Counted from the first letter of the stretch, positions 46,235 through 55,731 are shown. The stretch: DNA of 64,000 bases from Trichodesmium sp050015995 (GCF_050015995.1 NZ_JBNHEP010000094.1:46416-110415); one strand, 5' to 3'. A program made the numbers and translations. The notes: generated by a model from the sequence alone, not told the origin.

Positions 46235-47317
46235 ATGACACTTAGTATCAAATTTAGTCAAATAATTCGTAATACTTCTAAAGTCTCCGTAGTAGCCTTA
46301 ACAATTGGTTTAGCTACTACAATTGCTGGGGTGAAATACAGTCTCGCTCAACAAAAAGTCAACCTTGTAGGTGCAGGTGCATCTTTTCCAGCACCCCTAT
46401 ATCAACGTTGGTTTGCTGATATGAGAGATAGTCGTTCTGATGTTGGAGTAGATTATCAATCAGTTGGTAGTGGTGCTGGTGTTGAGAGATTTACTCAAGA
46501 ATTAGTAGATTTCGGTGCTTCTGATGTGGCAATGAAAGATGAGGAAATTGCCAAAGTCGGTCGGGGAGTTATGATGCTTCCTATGACTGCGGGTAGTGTT
46601 GTATTAGCTTACAATTTACCCGGTGTATCCGAGCTGAAATTATCTAGGGAAGTTTATGTAGATATTCTTTTGGGTAAAATTACAAAGTGGAACGACTCAA
46701 AAATTACTGCTATTAATTCCGGGGTAAATTTACCAAATATACCAATTACTGTAGTTCACCGTTCTGATGGTAGTGGAACTACAGGAGTTTTTACCAAGCA
46801 TCTCAGTGCCATTAGTTCAGAGTGGAAACAAAAGGTTGGGGAAGGTAAAACTGTATCTTGGCCGACAGGAGTTGGTGGTGCCAAAAATGACGGTGTAGCT
46901 GCTTTAATTCGTCAAACTGAAGGTGGTATAGGTTACGTTGAGTTTGGTTTTGCTCAGAGTGCTAAACTGAATACGGCAGCTCTGGAAAATAAATCTGGTA
47001 ATTATGTGAAGGCTTCTTTAGATTCTGCTAAGGCTACTCTAGCAGCAGTAAAATTACCTGCAAATCTTCGTGCTTTTATTAGCGATCCTGAAGGTGGTGA
47101 TTCTTATCCTATCGTTACTTATAGTTGGATGCTGATTTATGGCCAATATGATGCAGCTAAAGCTCAGGCTATAGAAAAAATGATTGAATATGGCTTAAAT
47201 GAAGGTCAAAAGGTAAGTGCTGATTTAGGTTATATTCCTCTACCTAACAATGTTCGTCAAACAGTTGCTGCTGCTGCCGATAAAATTAGCTCCGGCTATC
47301 AAATTAGTCTTAAGTAA
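46235..47317 (+). CDS. pstS: PstS/SphX-type phosphate-binding protein (copy 1, no lipobox)
   Basis: A 360-residue periplasmic phosphate-binding protein. The family's phosphate-binding segments are clear: GAGASFPAPLYQRW, SVGSGAGVERFTQELVDFGA, VHRSDGSGTTGVF. Residues 1-38 form a signal peptide (VVALTIGLATTIAG...SLAQQ) without a lipobox cysteine, so it should be a free periplasmic protein, unlike the copy at 49024. The two are alike over their full length. It is preceded by a four-repeat Pho box. A tnpB element lies directly downstream and separates it from the rest of the locus. Confidence 0.92.
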   Translation: MTLSIKFSQIIRNTSKVSVVALTIGLATTIAGVKYSLAQQKVNLVGAGASFPAPLYQRWFADMRDSRSDVGVDYQSVGSGAGVERFTQELVDFGASDVAMKDEEIAKVGRGVMMLPMTAGSVVLAYNLPGVSELKLSREVYVDILLGKITKWNDSKITAINSGVNLPNIPITVVHRSDGSGTTGVFTKHLSAISSEWKQKVGEGKTVSWPTGVGGAKNDGVAALIRQTEGGIGYVEFGFAQSAKLNTAALENKSGNYVKASLDSAKATLAAVKLPANLRAFISDPEGGDSYPIVTYSWMLIYGQYDAAKAQAIEKMIEYGLNEGQKVSADLGYIPLPNNVRQTVAAAADKISSGYQISLK

Positions 47318-47339
47318 TATTTACACAGCAAAAACTTAT

Positions 47340-48890
47340 ATTGACTACTCCTCGGACTAAAGTCACGGGGATTCTAAGTTGATACTACGCAACAGGATAA
47401 ATCCATGTTGCTTAGTTTTTTCTTAGCTGACCAAAGATACACTCTCTGGGGACAAGTCAAAGTACCCCTACACAGTCTGCTTAAGTTTAAACTTAGCTTT
47501 CTGCTTACTTTTCTAATAATATTTGCAGCTCCATTGCAGTCTGCATTCACAAAACAATTATTACCACTTTTATACAAACCACGCTTTATTCTTTTTCCTG
47601 ATGGTTTCCAATCATCGGGTTTCTCACCATAATTAGGTAGATAGTCACCATCTAAAAATGAAGCTATACTTGTATAACTCTCTTCTGTTTCTATAAATAT
47701 TATTCCATATTCATCGCACAACTGAGCTATTCTTTCTTTGAGTCTAGCTGTCGGAATTGGTACAAATTCTGAATTACTTTTATGACCTAATTCTATTTGA
47801 TTTTTCTGACTTTTATTCCAACCAAATACAATTGTACCAATATTATTTTTGAAACAATGATTAATTACTATTCTGGCTGCTTTATTAATACCATCACGCA
47901 TTTGGCGGTTACGCTTTTCTGTAATTGCAGCCAGTCTATTTGACCAAAATCCAGTCCGTTGATTTTCTTTAATAGTTGATATCTGTTTGTTGTACCAACG
48001 ATTCATTGATTTGAGATGTTTCCCATCTACTATCAAGCTGGTATTTACATTCGATACACAGGTCAACCAATTATTGACACCATTGTCTATTCCTAATACA
48101 TTTTCTTGATTTAATTGAGGTTTAACTACTACTTCTTTTTCATAGACAAATTCCCAATAAAAGCATCTGTTTCTTGGTAATAGCCTCAGTTCTTTAAGAG
48201 CAGAAAATGCTAAATTACTAGGCAGAGGAATTAAGAAGCTATCGATCCCAAACCAACGCTTACAGGTATTGCCTAGTGGAACTCTGATTTGCTTACCTTT
48301 GAGTTTTAATGCTTGAGCCGGATAACTAACTGTAGCTAACCCTCCTTTCTTTCTGTAGTTAGGTATTCTGGGTTTGTCTGGTATTTTACCGTCAATAAAT
48401 GCTTTAGTTAGACCATAATAAGACCGAAATGATTCAGCTACAGTTCTCAGTATTTGTTGTGCTGCTTGTGAATATAAAACTTTGTAATGATAGTTGTTTT
48501 TGTAGAGCTTTTCCAAGTCATATTTGCCAATACTTCTCCTGGCTTTAAAATATAATTGCCGACCATAATATATGCCCATGTTAGTGAGCTTGTGAGACTG
48601 TTCGCACAAGAATGTTAAAATAGAAATTAATTCAGGATTTTTACCTACTAAAACTTGCTGACAACAGTACATTTGAAACGGGCGGAACGAAAAGTTATTC
48701 TTAATAATAACAGAGGACAACTAAAGTTGTCTAGTCTCAACGATTCCCTGGTTTTCATGTCCCGGTTCAAACATGGGGAGCTTCAACGTTGCTTTTCGGT
48801 AAAATCAAATACTTCGGATTAAAATCCGACGAGTTGCCTTTCGTCCATCGCTTAAAAGACCATGGCTTTCATGCTCCTAGGTAAGTTCTT
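47340..48890 (-). mobile_element. Lone-tnpB (IS1341-type) element within the pst locus
   Basis: The element consists of a tnpB gene with hairpin-rich ends. At the 3' side of tnpB is CCCCGTGACTTTAGTCCGAG (complement of 47353-47376), typical of the right end of such elements and of the 3' end of their guide RNA. At the other side (48721-48890) are hairpins such as CTTCGGATTAAAATCCGACG. No tnpA is present. IS200/605 elements make no target duplication, so borders are approximate. Confidence 0.7.
47374..48720 (-). CDS. tnpB: TnpB RNA-guided nuclease (type with no CxxC zinc finger)
   Basis: 448 residues. The RuvC-type catalytic residues are visible as D in VLGIDNGVNNWLTC, E in GIIFIETEESYTSIASFLDG and D in NADCNGAANIIRK. 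The segment RTGFWSNRLAAITEKRNRQM is the usual helical stretch before the second motif. No CxxC...CxxC pair is seen. TnpB cuts DNA under guidance of an RNA from the element's right end and helps the element persist. All catalytic residues remain, so it may be active. Its stop lies close to the element end, as expected for guide RNA overlap. Confidence 0.88.
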   Translation of the reverse strand: MSSVIIKNNFSFRPFQMYCCQQVLVGKNPELISILTFLCEQSHKLTNMGIYYGRQLYFKARRSIGKYDLEKLYKNNYHYKVLYSQAAQQILRTVAESFRSYYGLTKAFIDGKIPDKPRIPNYRKKGGLATVSYPAQALKLKGKQIRVPLGNTCKRWFGIDSFLIPLPSNLAFSALKELRLLPRNRCFYWEFVYEKEVVVKPQLNQENVLGIDNGVNNWLTCVSNVNTSLIVDGKHLKSMNRWYNKQISTIKENQRTGFWSNRLAAITEKRNRQMRDGINKAARIVINHCFKNNIGTIVFGWNKSQKNQIELGHKSNSEFVPIPTARLKERIAQLCDEYGIIFIETEESYTSIASFLDGDYLPNYGEKPDDWKPSGKRIKRGLYKSGNNCFVNADCNGAANIIRKVSRKLSLNLSRLCRGTLTCPQRVYLWSAKKKLSNMDLSCCVVST

Positions 48891-48942
48891 TCTATCAGCA
48901 TCTCTGCTTTTTAGACCAATGATTGCCAATCATAAACAAGGA
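48721..48942. other. 5' flank of the tnpB element and spacer before pstS2
   Basis: The part to about 48890 belongs to the tnpB element (hairpin ends). The remainder leads to the Pho box at 48943. No gene is visible. Confidence 0.45.
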
Positions 48943-48961
48943 TTAACCTTTCCTTAACCTA
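48943..48961 (+). promoter_or_regulatory. Pho box before pstS2
   Basis: TTAACCTT (48943-48950) and TTAACCTA (48954-48961) are spaced by three bases, the 11-bp period of cyanobacterial Pho boxes. A weaker third octamer, CTGTTAGG, follows at 48965. The site lies about 63 bases before the pstS2 start codon. Confidence 0.75.
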
Positions 48962-49023
48962 AATCTGTTAGGCTTTCGTCTATTATTTTTGGTGTTTAGA
49001 GAAATATAGAAATCTAAATAATT

Positions 49024-50097
49024 ATGAAATTTGGTATAAATCTTTCTGGAATCACTCGTATTACTGCCAAAGTATCTGCAGTAGCCCTAACAATTGGTTT
49101 AGCTGCCTGTGGTGGTAATGGTGGTGGTGGTCAAGTAAGCCTGGTAGGTGCTGGAGCTTCTTTTCCATCACCCATCTATCAACGTTGGTTTCAAGACCTG
49201 AGTAATAGTGACTCTAGCCTACAAGTAGATTATCAGTCAGTGGGTAGTGGGGCTGGTGTTGAGAGATTTACCCAAGAATTAGTAGATTTTGGTGCTTCTG
49301 ATGTGGCAATGAAGGATGAGGAAATTGCCAAAGTAGGCCGAGGAGTTATCTTACTACCAATGACTGCGGGTAGTATCGTATTAGCCTACAACTTGCCAGA
49401 TGTTTCTGGTCTGAAACTTTCGAGGGAAGTTTATGTGGATATATTGCTAGGTAAAATTACTAACTGGAATGATCCGAAAATAGCTGAAATTAATCCCGAT
49501 CTAACTCTGCCAGACCGAGCTATTACAGTTGTATATCGTTCTGATGGTAGTGGAACAACAGGAGTATTTACTAAGCATTTGAGTGCTATTAGTCCAGAGT
49601 GGAAAGAGAAAGTAGGGGAAGGTAAAACTGTTCAATGGCCAGTAGGTATTGGTGGTGCGAAGAATGATGGTGTAACTGCTCAAATTCGCCAAAGCGAGGG
49701 GGCAATAGGTTATGTTGAGTATGGTTTTGCTAAAAGTGCTGGCCTGAATATGGCTTCCCTGGAAAATAGTTCTGGTAATTATGTAGAACCTACTGCTGAA
49801 TCAGCCACTGCAACTTTAGAAGCAGTAGTATTACCTGAAAATCTACGAGCTTTTATTACCGACCCAGAAGGGGATAATTCTTATCCAATTGTAACTTACA
49901 CTTGGATGCTCGCTTATGGTGAATATCCTGATGCAGCCAAAGCTCAAGGTGTGGAAAAAATGATTGAATATGGCTTAAATGAAGGTCAACAAGTTAGTTC
50001 TGAATTAGGTTATATTCCTCTACCTGATAATGTACGTCAAAAGGTTCTAGAAACTGCTGATAAAATCAGCCCAGATTACAACATGACTCTCAAATAG
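49024..50097 (+). CDS. pstS: PstS phosphate-binding lipoprotein (copy 2)
   Basis: A 357-residue paralogue of the protein at 46235, with the same binding segments (GAGASFPSPIYQRW, SVGSGAGVERFTQELVDFGA, VYRSDGSGTTGVF). Its signal sequence ends in a lipobox, LTIGLAACGG, with C29 as the lipidated residue, so it should be membrane-anchored next to the PstCA channel. It has its own Pho box. A hairpin after the stop would lower readthrough into pstC, in keeping with the need for more binding protein than channel. Confidence 0.95.
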   Translation: MKFGINLSGITRITAKVSAVALTIGLAACGGNGGGGQVSLVGAGASFPSPIYQRWFQDLSNSDSSLQVDYQSVGSGAGVERFTQELVDFGASDVAMKDEEIAKVGRGVILLPMTAGSIVLAYNLPDVSGLKLSREVYVDILLGKITNWNDPKIAEINPDLTLPDRAITVVYRSDGSGTTGVFTKHLSAISPEWKEKVGEGKTVQWPVGIGGAKNDGVTAQIRQSEGAIGYVEYGFAKSAGLNMASLENSSGNYVEPTAESATATLEAVVLPENLRAFITDPEGDNSYPIVTYTWMLAYGEYPDAAKAQGVEKMIEYGLNEGQQVSSELGYIPLPDNVRQKVLETADKISPDYNMTLK

Positions 50098-50107
50098 CAT
50101 CAAAAAA

Positions 50108-50144
50108 AAATTTAATTCAGAATTCTGAATTCTGAATTAAATTT
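50108..50144 (+). terminator. Hairpin between pstS2 and pstC
   Basis: The arms AAATTTAATTCAG (50108-50120) and CTGAATTAAATTT (50132-50144) are exact complements around an 11-base loop, and ATTGTAATTTTTTTC follows. It may work as a partial terminator that limits pstCAB expression relative to pstS2. Confidence 0.6.
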
Positions 50145-50276
50145 ATTGTAATTTTTTTCAATTTCATATAACCTAAAGATTATTCTTAGACAATCCCTAA
50201 AATTAACTTAATTACGACTGAAAAAGGTATATACCTATTTGCTTTGCGCTAAATATAAATAAATGTAAAAAATTAT

Positions 50277-51251
50277 ATGGTTGCACAATCTCAAGTTCAA
50301 CAAGATACTCGGTCTCGGAGTGATGCAGAAAAAAAGTTTGATAATGGTTTTATTACCCTGACTAAAGTTTTTGCTTGGGGTATAGCAGCTATTCTCATAT
50401 TAATGGCTCTAACAGTAGCTTCCCAAGCAATACCATCTCTCAATGAATTTGGTTTGAGCTTTCTATTTAAAAGTGTTTGGAACCCTGTTGCTAATGACGG
50501 TAAAGGGGATTATGGCGCATGGCCAATGATTGTGGGAACTTTAGTTAGTTCAGTATTCGCTCTGTTTATTGCAGTTCCCCTCGGTCTCGGTACAGCAATC
50601 TTTTTAAGTGAAAATTTTATCCCTCCAAAATTTAGTACCCCATTAACTTTTATGGTGGAATTACTAGCAGCTATTCCTAGTGTAGTTTATGGTTTATGGG
50701 GTATTTATGTTTTGCTTCCTTTTCTGGAACCAATAGAAGCTTTTCTGGGTAAATATTTAGGGTGGATTCCACTTTTTTCTATTCCTGATGGTGTTCGTGC
50801 TGGAGGTCCGGGAATGTTTCCTGCGGTTATTATTTTATCAGTAATGATTTTACCAATTATTACTGCAATTTCTCGTGATTCTCTTGCTAGTCTACCAACT
50901 GAATTGCGACAAGCTTCTTTAGGTTTAGGAGCTACCCGTTGGGGTACTATTATTAGGGTGTTAATTCCAGCAGCTTTTTCAGGAATTGTTGGTGGTGTAA
51001 TGTTAGGTTTGGGTAGAGCAATGGGAGAAACTATGGCTGTAACAATGTTAATTGGTAATGCTAATTCGATTAAACCTACTCTTTTTGCTCCGGCTAATAC
51101 TATTGCTTCTTTAATGGCAAACCAATTTGCTGAAGCTTCTGGTTTACAACTTTCTGCTCTGATGTATACAGGGGTAGTTTTGTTTGCTTTAACCCTACTT
51201 GTAAATATATTAGCTAATTGGATTGTTAATCAAATTAAGGCTAAGTATTAA
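50277..51251 (+). CDS. pstC: Phosphate ABC transporter permease PstC
   Basis: A 324-residue inner-membrane permease with six hydrophobic segments. The ABC-contact (EAA) loop is visible as LPTELRQASLGLGATRWGTI, and the sequence GRAMGETMAVTMLIGNA after it is a PstC hallmark. An N-terminal soluble tail of about 30 residues (VAQSQVQQDTRSRSDAEKKF) precedes the first helix. It forms the phosphate channel with PstA. It follows the pstS2 hairpin by 133 bases. Confidence 0.95.
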   Translation: MVAQSQVQQDTRSRSDAEKKFDNGFITLTKVFAWGIAAILILMALTVASQAIPSLNEFGLSFLFKSVWNPVANDGKGDYGAWPMIVGTLVSSVFALFIAVPLGLGTAIFLSENFIPPKFSTPLTFMVELLAAIPSVVYGLWGIYVLLPFLEPIEAFLGKYLGWIPLFSIPDGVRAGGPGMFPAVIILSVMILPIITAISRDSLASLPTELRQASLGLGATRWGTIIRVLIPAAFSGIVGGVMLGLGRAMGETMAVTMLIGNANSIKPTLFAPANTIASLMANQFAEASGLQLSALMYTGVVLFALTLLVNILANWIVNQIKAKY

Positions 51252-51764
51252 AAATGGATAATGGATAATTGATATAATTTATAATTAATTCCCAAAGGTT
51301 TAAAGCCTCTTTACCAATGAATAATTTCTAATTCATAATTAGAGATAATTTTCATTATCCATTATAAGGATATGTCGTATTTGACTATATTTTTATTAAC
51401 TATTTAACGAAAAGAAAACTCGCTTAAAACCTCTTCTATTTTGCATCTAACCTAATTAGAGCGTAAGCATTCAGGTAGCTCCCCTTTAGCTTTTCCTGCG
51501 GAATGCTAGGTAAACAATTTTTCCTTAGTAATAATCCTGCACTAAGTAATTAATGAAAAAGATTAGCAAAGAATGATTTGAGAGTAACTTTTAATTGTTC
51601 CTCAATCTTTCAACTCTAATTCTTCCTTAAAAAAGAATAAGTTAATAGTTGATAGCTGATAGCTGACCGCTGAATGCTTACATTAGAGCAATAATGTTTA
51701 ATACCAACCTACTTATCTCATTAGAATTACCAATTTTTTTATGCTCATATCATCTTAATTCATT
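51252..51764. repeat. Insert-like spacer between pstC and pstA
   Basis: An element at 51463-51681 has inverted ends GTAAGCATTCAG and CTGAATGCTTAC. Its right part is GTTGATAGCTGATAGCTGACCGC, here quoted as GATAGCTGATAGCTGACCGC, a very widely dispersed cyanobacterial repeat. Before it is an AATGGATAATGGATAATTG run. pstC and pstA are normally almost adjacent, so this spacer probably grew by insertion. Confidence 0.6.
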
Positions 51765-52658
51765 ATGGCAGATATTACCTACAACCCAAAATCTTCTGAA
51801 TCTATCATTAACTTAAAAAGAAACCCCCAAAGACCACGGGAAATCTTTAATAAAGTGATGACAGGATTATCAGGTGCTTGCATAGTTATCACTCTTATCC
51901 CTCTATTTGCTGTATTAATTTATGTTTTTATCAAAGGAGTAGCTCGTCTAAACTTAGATTTATTTACTAAGTTACCACCAGCAGCAGGTCAAACTACAGG
52001 GGGTATTGCTAATGCTATTTTAGGCACAATTATGGTAGTAGCAATTGCTAGTTTAATTGCTGTACCTTTTGGCATTTTAGCAGCAGTTTATTTATCAGAA
52101 TTTAGTAACGAAGAAACTGCCCGCCCAATTCGATTTGCTACTAATGTTTTGAGTGGTGTACCATCAATTATTGCTGGGGTATTTGCCTATAGTTTACTGG
52201 TTTTAACTATGGGGAAATTTTCAGCATTTGCGGGAGGAGTTGCTTTATCAATTTTGATGTTACCCACTATTATTAGAACTACTGATGAAGCATTACAAAT
52301 AGTTCCTAGAGATATTAGATGGGCATCCGTAGGAGTTGGTGCTTCTAATTATCAAACTGTTTTACAGATAGTTTTACCTGCTGCTTTACCAGGTATTATT
52401 ACAGGGATTACTCTTTCTATTGCTCGTGCTGCTGGAGAGACAGCTCCACTACTTTTTACTGTAGTTTATTCTAATAATTGGCCTCGTGGTCCTTTTGCTC
52501 CGACAGTACCATCTTTGGCATATCTAGTATATGAATTTGCTCGTAGCTTTGATTTGGTTTTACAAGAGTTTGCTTGGGCAGGATCTTTGGTGCTGGTTTT
52601 ATTAGTTTTAATTACCAGTATTCTTTCTCGTTGGGCAACCAGTCAGAAGCAATTTTGA
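51765..52658 (+). CDS. pstA: Phosphate ABC transporter permease PstA
   Basis: A 297-residue permease with six hydrophobic segments, partner of PstC. The EAA loop is IVPRDIRWASVGVGASNYQT, followed by TLSIARAAGETAPLLFTVVY, which is characteristic of PstA. The N-terminal cytoplasmic tail (to about residue 28) is basic. It is separated from pstC and pstB by 513 and 466 bases, unusually far for this operon. Confidence 0.95.
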   Translation: MADITYNPKSSESIINLKRNPQRPREIFNKVMTGLSGACIVITLIPLFAVLIYVFIKGVARLNLDLFTKLPPAAGQTTGGIANAILGTIMVVAIASLIAVPFGILAAVYLSEFSNEETARPIRFATNVLSGVPSIIAGVFAYSLLVLTMGKFSAFAGGVALSILMLPTIIRTTDEALQIVPRDIRWASVGVGASNYQTVLQIVLPAALPGIITGITLSIARAAGETAPLLFTVVYSNNWPRGPFAPTVPSLAYLVYEFARSFDLVLQEFAWAGSLVLVLLVLITSILSRWATSQKQF

Positions 52659-53124
52659 TGATTAACTAATTGTTTGGTATTTTGGAAAAATTAAATTATT
52701 CCTTTTGCTTCTATTGGAAACTATGGATAAAGATAACTAAATATGGCTTTCATAAAACACTTTCCTTAAGTGCAAATTATGAACAAAGTTTTGAAGATAA
52801 TTATTAATTCATACCTTTGTAAGTAGATTAGGTGAAGTCTTCAAAATTCATGCAATTTTTCAATTCTGATGGTAAAGGTTTCATTATCTATTAAATCTCA
52901 AAAACACTCTTGCCTGTTTCTTCTTGTCTGTCCTTAAGCAAAAACTTTTTCAGTACACCCTAATAGCACTACAAAAAAGTGTTAGGAGATAGATAAAATT
53001 GAAATCTTTTAACCAATAGTTTTGACTTGATCTGTTTACGCAGTTCCTCCTGCGGAGGCTAGCTGAATGCTATAAATAATAGACACAAAAATAATTTTTA
53101 GACTAAGTTAGGAGGTTATATTTT
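52659..53124. repeat. Spacer between pstA and pstB
   Basis: The only recognisable repeat is a short one at about 53038-53066 (GCAGTTCCTCCTGCGGAGGC). No Pho box is evident. A TAGGAGGTTATATTTT ribosome site precedes pstB. No gene is visible. Confidence 0.45.
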
Positions 53125-53946
53125 ATGCCGGAGTCTCAAGTAAATCTTTCTAAACAAAATTCTGCTCCTGCTCTTTCAGCAGAGAACGTTAGCATTTTTT
53201 ATGGAAATTTTAAAGCCGTGAAAGATGTTTCAATAGAAATTCCTAAGAATCAAGTAACTGCTTTTATCGGACCTTCAGGTTGTGGTAAAAGTACATTATT
53301 ACGATGTTTTAATCGTCTCAATGATTTGATTAGTATTTTCCATTTAGAAGGTCGTATTCTTTATCATAATCAAAATATTTACGACCCAGATATTGACCCT
53401 GTAGAAATTCGCCGTCGTATCGGAATGGTGTTTCAAAAACCTAATCCTTTTCCTAAGTCAATTTACGATAATATTGCTTATGGAGTAAGAATTAATGGTT
53501 TGGCTAAATCTAAAGAAGAAATGGATGAGATAGTCGAGCGATCGCTACGACAAGCTGTTCTTTGGGATGAAGTTAAGGATAAATTGGGGCAAAGTGGTTT
53601 TGCTCTGTCTGGAGGTCAGCAACAACGTTTGTGTATTGCTCGTGCAGTTGCTATTAGTCCAGATGTAGTTTTAATGGATGAACCCTGTGCTTCTCTTGAC
53701 CCTATTTCTACTATTAAAGTAGAAGAGTTAATTAATGAACTCAAGGAAAATTACACTATTATTATTGTGACTCATAATATGCAGCAGGCGACTAGGGTTG
53801 CTGATGTAACTGCCTTTTTTAATGCGAAAGCTCAAGAAGGTGGTAAACGCTTTGGTTATTTAGTAGAATTTGATGAAACTCACAATATTTTCCAAAACCC
53901 AAAGGAAGAAGTAACTCAACAGTATGTAAGTGGTCGTTTTGGTTGA
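53125..53946 (+). CDS. pstB: Phosphate ABC transporter ATP-binding protein PstB
   Basis: A 273-residue ATPase. Walker A is GPSGCGKST, the Q-loop lies in RIGMVFQKPNPFPKSIYDNI, which is diagnostic for PstB, the signature is LSGGQQQR, Walker B is VVLMDEPCASLD and the switch histidine is in VTHNMQQA. It powers phosphate import and takes part in Pho signalling. Its stop is directly followed (after three bases) by the right end of a tnpB element that lies head-on. Confidence 0.96.
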   Translation: MPESQVNLSKQNSAPALSAENVSIFYGNFKAVKDVSIEIPKNQVTAFIGPSGCGKSTLLRCFNRLNDLISIFHLEGRILYHNQNIYDPDIDPVEIRRRIGMVFQKPNPFPKSIYDNIAYGVRINGLAKSKEEMDEIVERSLRQAVLWDEVKDKLGQSGFALSGGQQQRLCIARAVAISPDVVLMDEPCASLDPISTIKVEELINELKENYTIIIVTHNMQQATRVADVTAFFNAKAQEGGKRFGYLVEFDETHNIFQNPKEEVTQQYVSGRFG

Positions 53947-53947
53947 C

Positions 53948-55400
53948 ATACTCCCGGCGCTCCCCTACGGGAGAGCGCGGGATTCTTCAGTCAGATAAGC
54001 CCTGACCGCAGTTTTAACAGAAGTGATGTCCTCCTCCTGTGTTAATAACAATCCAATTTTTTGTATTAGAAGTGCTGAGTTATAATCCCTATCTAATTCC
54101 TGTCCACATCTGGGACATGAATGCCAACGCTCTGATAAGCTTTTAGAGACTTTATTCAAGCATTCCCAACAATATTGAGACGTGCCTTTTGGGTCTACTT
54201 TGATAATTTTTTTGCCAAGTTTCCAGGCAACATACTCTAGAACCCGAACAAACTGGCCAAAGGCTGCATCCTGCAAAGACTTATTTAATCCTGATTTTGC
54301 TGATTGACCATTGGGTAAGAACTTACCATTGTCACCTAATTTTGCCTTGCAACGTCGGAGTAAATTTGCTATTTGTAGGTCTTCTAAAAATATCACCTGA
54401 CAATTACTGAACAAATGATAAGCAAGTTTGAATTGCCAGTCTAGTCGTTGCCTAGCTATTAGTTGATGCAGTTTTGCTATTTTACGTTTGAGAATTTTCC
54501 AGGGTTTAGAATGTTTTTGTTTTTTAGCTAATCTCACCTGAAGTTTAGATAAACGATCCTCAGAGAGCCTGAAAAATAATGGTACTTCTATAAACTCACC
54601 ATAACTGGTAACAGCATAGTGCAATAATCCTAAATCAATACCTTTTGAGTTATCTAAAGTGGGTTGAATTTCTGCAACCTCTACAGGGACGGTCTTATCT
54701 TCTACCGTGAAACTGATATAGTATCCATCAACTTCACGGATTACTGTACCTGTCTTAACCTTGAATCCTAGTGGTATTGAGCGATTGTAGACAAAGGGGA
54801 CTAAACCAATCTTTGGTAGATTTATACAAAAACGACCGTTGGCATTTTTGACTATATTGGCATTTGATAACTGAGGATAACTGAAAGAATTATAATAATG
54901 CCGACCTTTAAATTTAGGTCTACCGCTGGTTTTACCATTTTTATCGGGTTTGGTAAAATTATCCATTGTTGTTTGTACACGCTGAATAACATCTTGCAAC
55001 ACCTGAGAGTGCATAGACTTATACTCAGGGAAAAGTTTTTTAGTCTGTGCTAAATCTGCTAGTTGCACAGCCTCCCAAACAACATATCCATTAACTATGT
55101 TCGGATGCTTATCCCCTTTCCTTGTTATCGGATTACCATTACTGTCCTTTTTTCTGCCATTTCGTGTTTGTATCCTAAATTCAGGGATATTCTGATAAAT
55201 CTGGTCTACTGACACCACTGAAACATTAAGTGGACAAGCATTAAGGAGTGTGCGGGTTGCTTCAAACCAATTCAGCCTTTCAGCTAAACGGTAATTATAT
55301 TGCTTTCTGGCCATTTCTAACCAATTGGCTATAATTACCGTTTGACTTTTATGGGCTTTTAGCTTGTACTTGTATTTCAACAGCATAGAGAATAGACGTT
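53948..55400 (-). mobile_element. Second lone-tnpB (IS200/605-type) element, adjoining pstB
   Basis: The right end is the hairpin CTCCCGGCGCTCCCCTACGG / GGAGAGCGCGGGAT at 53951-53984, and the tnpB stop codon (53965-53967) falls in the hairpin. tnpB and no tnpA follow. The 5' border is near 55390-55440. It inserted two or three bases after pstB without breaking it. It is a different tnpB subtype from the one between the pstS genes. Confidence 0.75.
53965..55386 (-). CDS. tnpB: TnpB RNA-guided nuclease with zinc finger
   Basis: 473 residues. The RuvC residues are in NSKGIDLGLLHYAVTS (D), VIFLEDLQIANLLRR (E) and ELDRDYNSALLI (D). A four-cysteine zinc finger, CWECLNKVSK then CPRCGQ, lies between the second and third. 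The N-terminal helix-turn-helix (MLLKYKYKLKAHKSQTVIIA) is also typical. The C-terminal end EESRALP is encoded by the hairpin at the element end, as in many cyanobacterial copies, where the guide RNA overlaps. All key residues are kept. Confidence 0.92.
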   Translation of the reverse strand: MLLKYKYKLKAHKSQTVIIANWLEMARKQYNYRLAERLNWFEATRTLLNACPLNVSVVSVDQIYQNIPEFRIQTRNGRKKDSNGNPITRKGDKHPNIVNGYVVWEAVQLADLAQTKKLFPEYKSMHSQVLQDVIQRVQTTMDNFTKPDKNGKTSGRPKFKGRHYYNSFSYPQLSNANIVKNANGRFCINLPKIGLVPFVYNRSIPLGFKVKTGTVIREVDGYYISFTVEDKTVPVEVAEIQPTLDNSKGIDLGLLHYAVTSYGEFIEVPLFFRLSEDRLSKLQVRLAKKQKHSKPWKILKRKIAKLHQLIARQRLDWQFKLAYHLFSNCQVIFLEDLQIANLLRRCKAKLGDNGKFLPNGQSAKSGLNKSLQDAAFGQFVRVLEYVAWKLGKKIIKVDPKGTSQYCWECLNKVSKSLSERWHSCPRCGQELDRDYNSALLIQKIGLLLTQEEDITSVKTAVRAYLTEESRALP

Positions 55401-55731
55401 GTTTCTATACATCTGTGTATTATAATGATTGTTCCCAAATTGTTATTTCTAGAGAGGTCAATAGCAATTAAAATTTACAATAGCACGACAATTACCAGAA
55501 AAAAATAGTTACAACCTAGCATTCTGCAGGTCAAGATGTAGTATGTTATAATAGCTGTTTAAATGAAATTTATAAGTAAAAATATATATTTATTACATAA
55601 ATATTGACAATAAGCACCAATAATAGAAGCTGTAATCCAACTTCTGGTGTTGCACCTCCCATCCTTGATTTTTTCCCACAAATAATTTATTAAAAATGCG
55701 GATCGGCTAAATTTACTTCATTTTTCCCAAT
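55387..55731. other. Spacer, nothing definite
   Basis: AT-rich spacer between two minus-strand genes. A fragment TAGAGAGGTCAATAGCAATT resembles repeat ends seen elsewhere. It contains the 5' flank of the tnpB element. Confidence 0.3.

Noticed and set aside
46020..46238. Plus-strand frame of 72 codons before pstS1
   Set aside because: It covers the Pho box and promoter region and gives a hydrophobic chance-like product.
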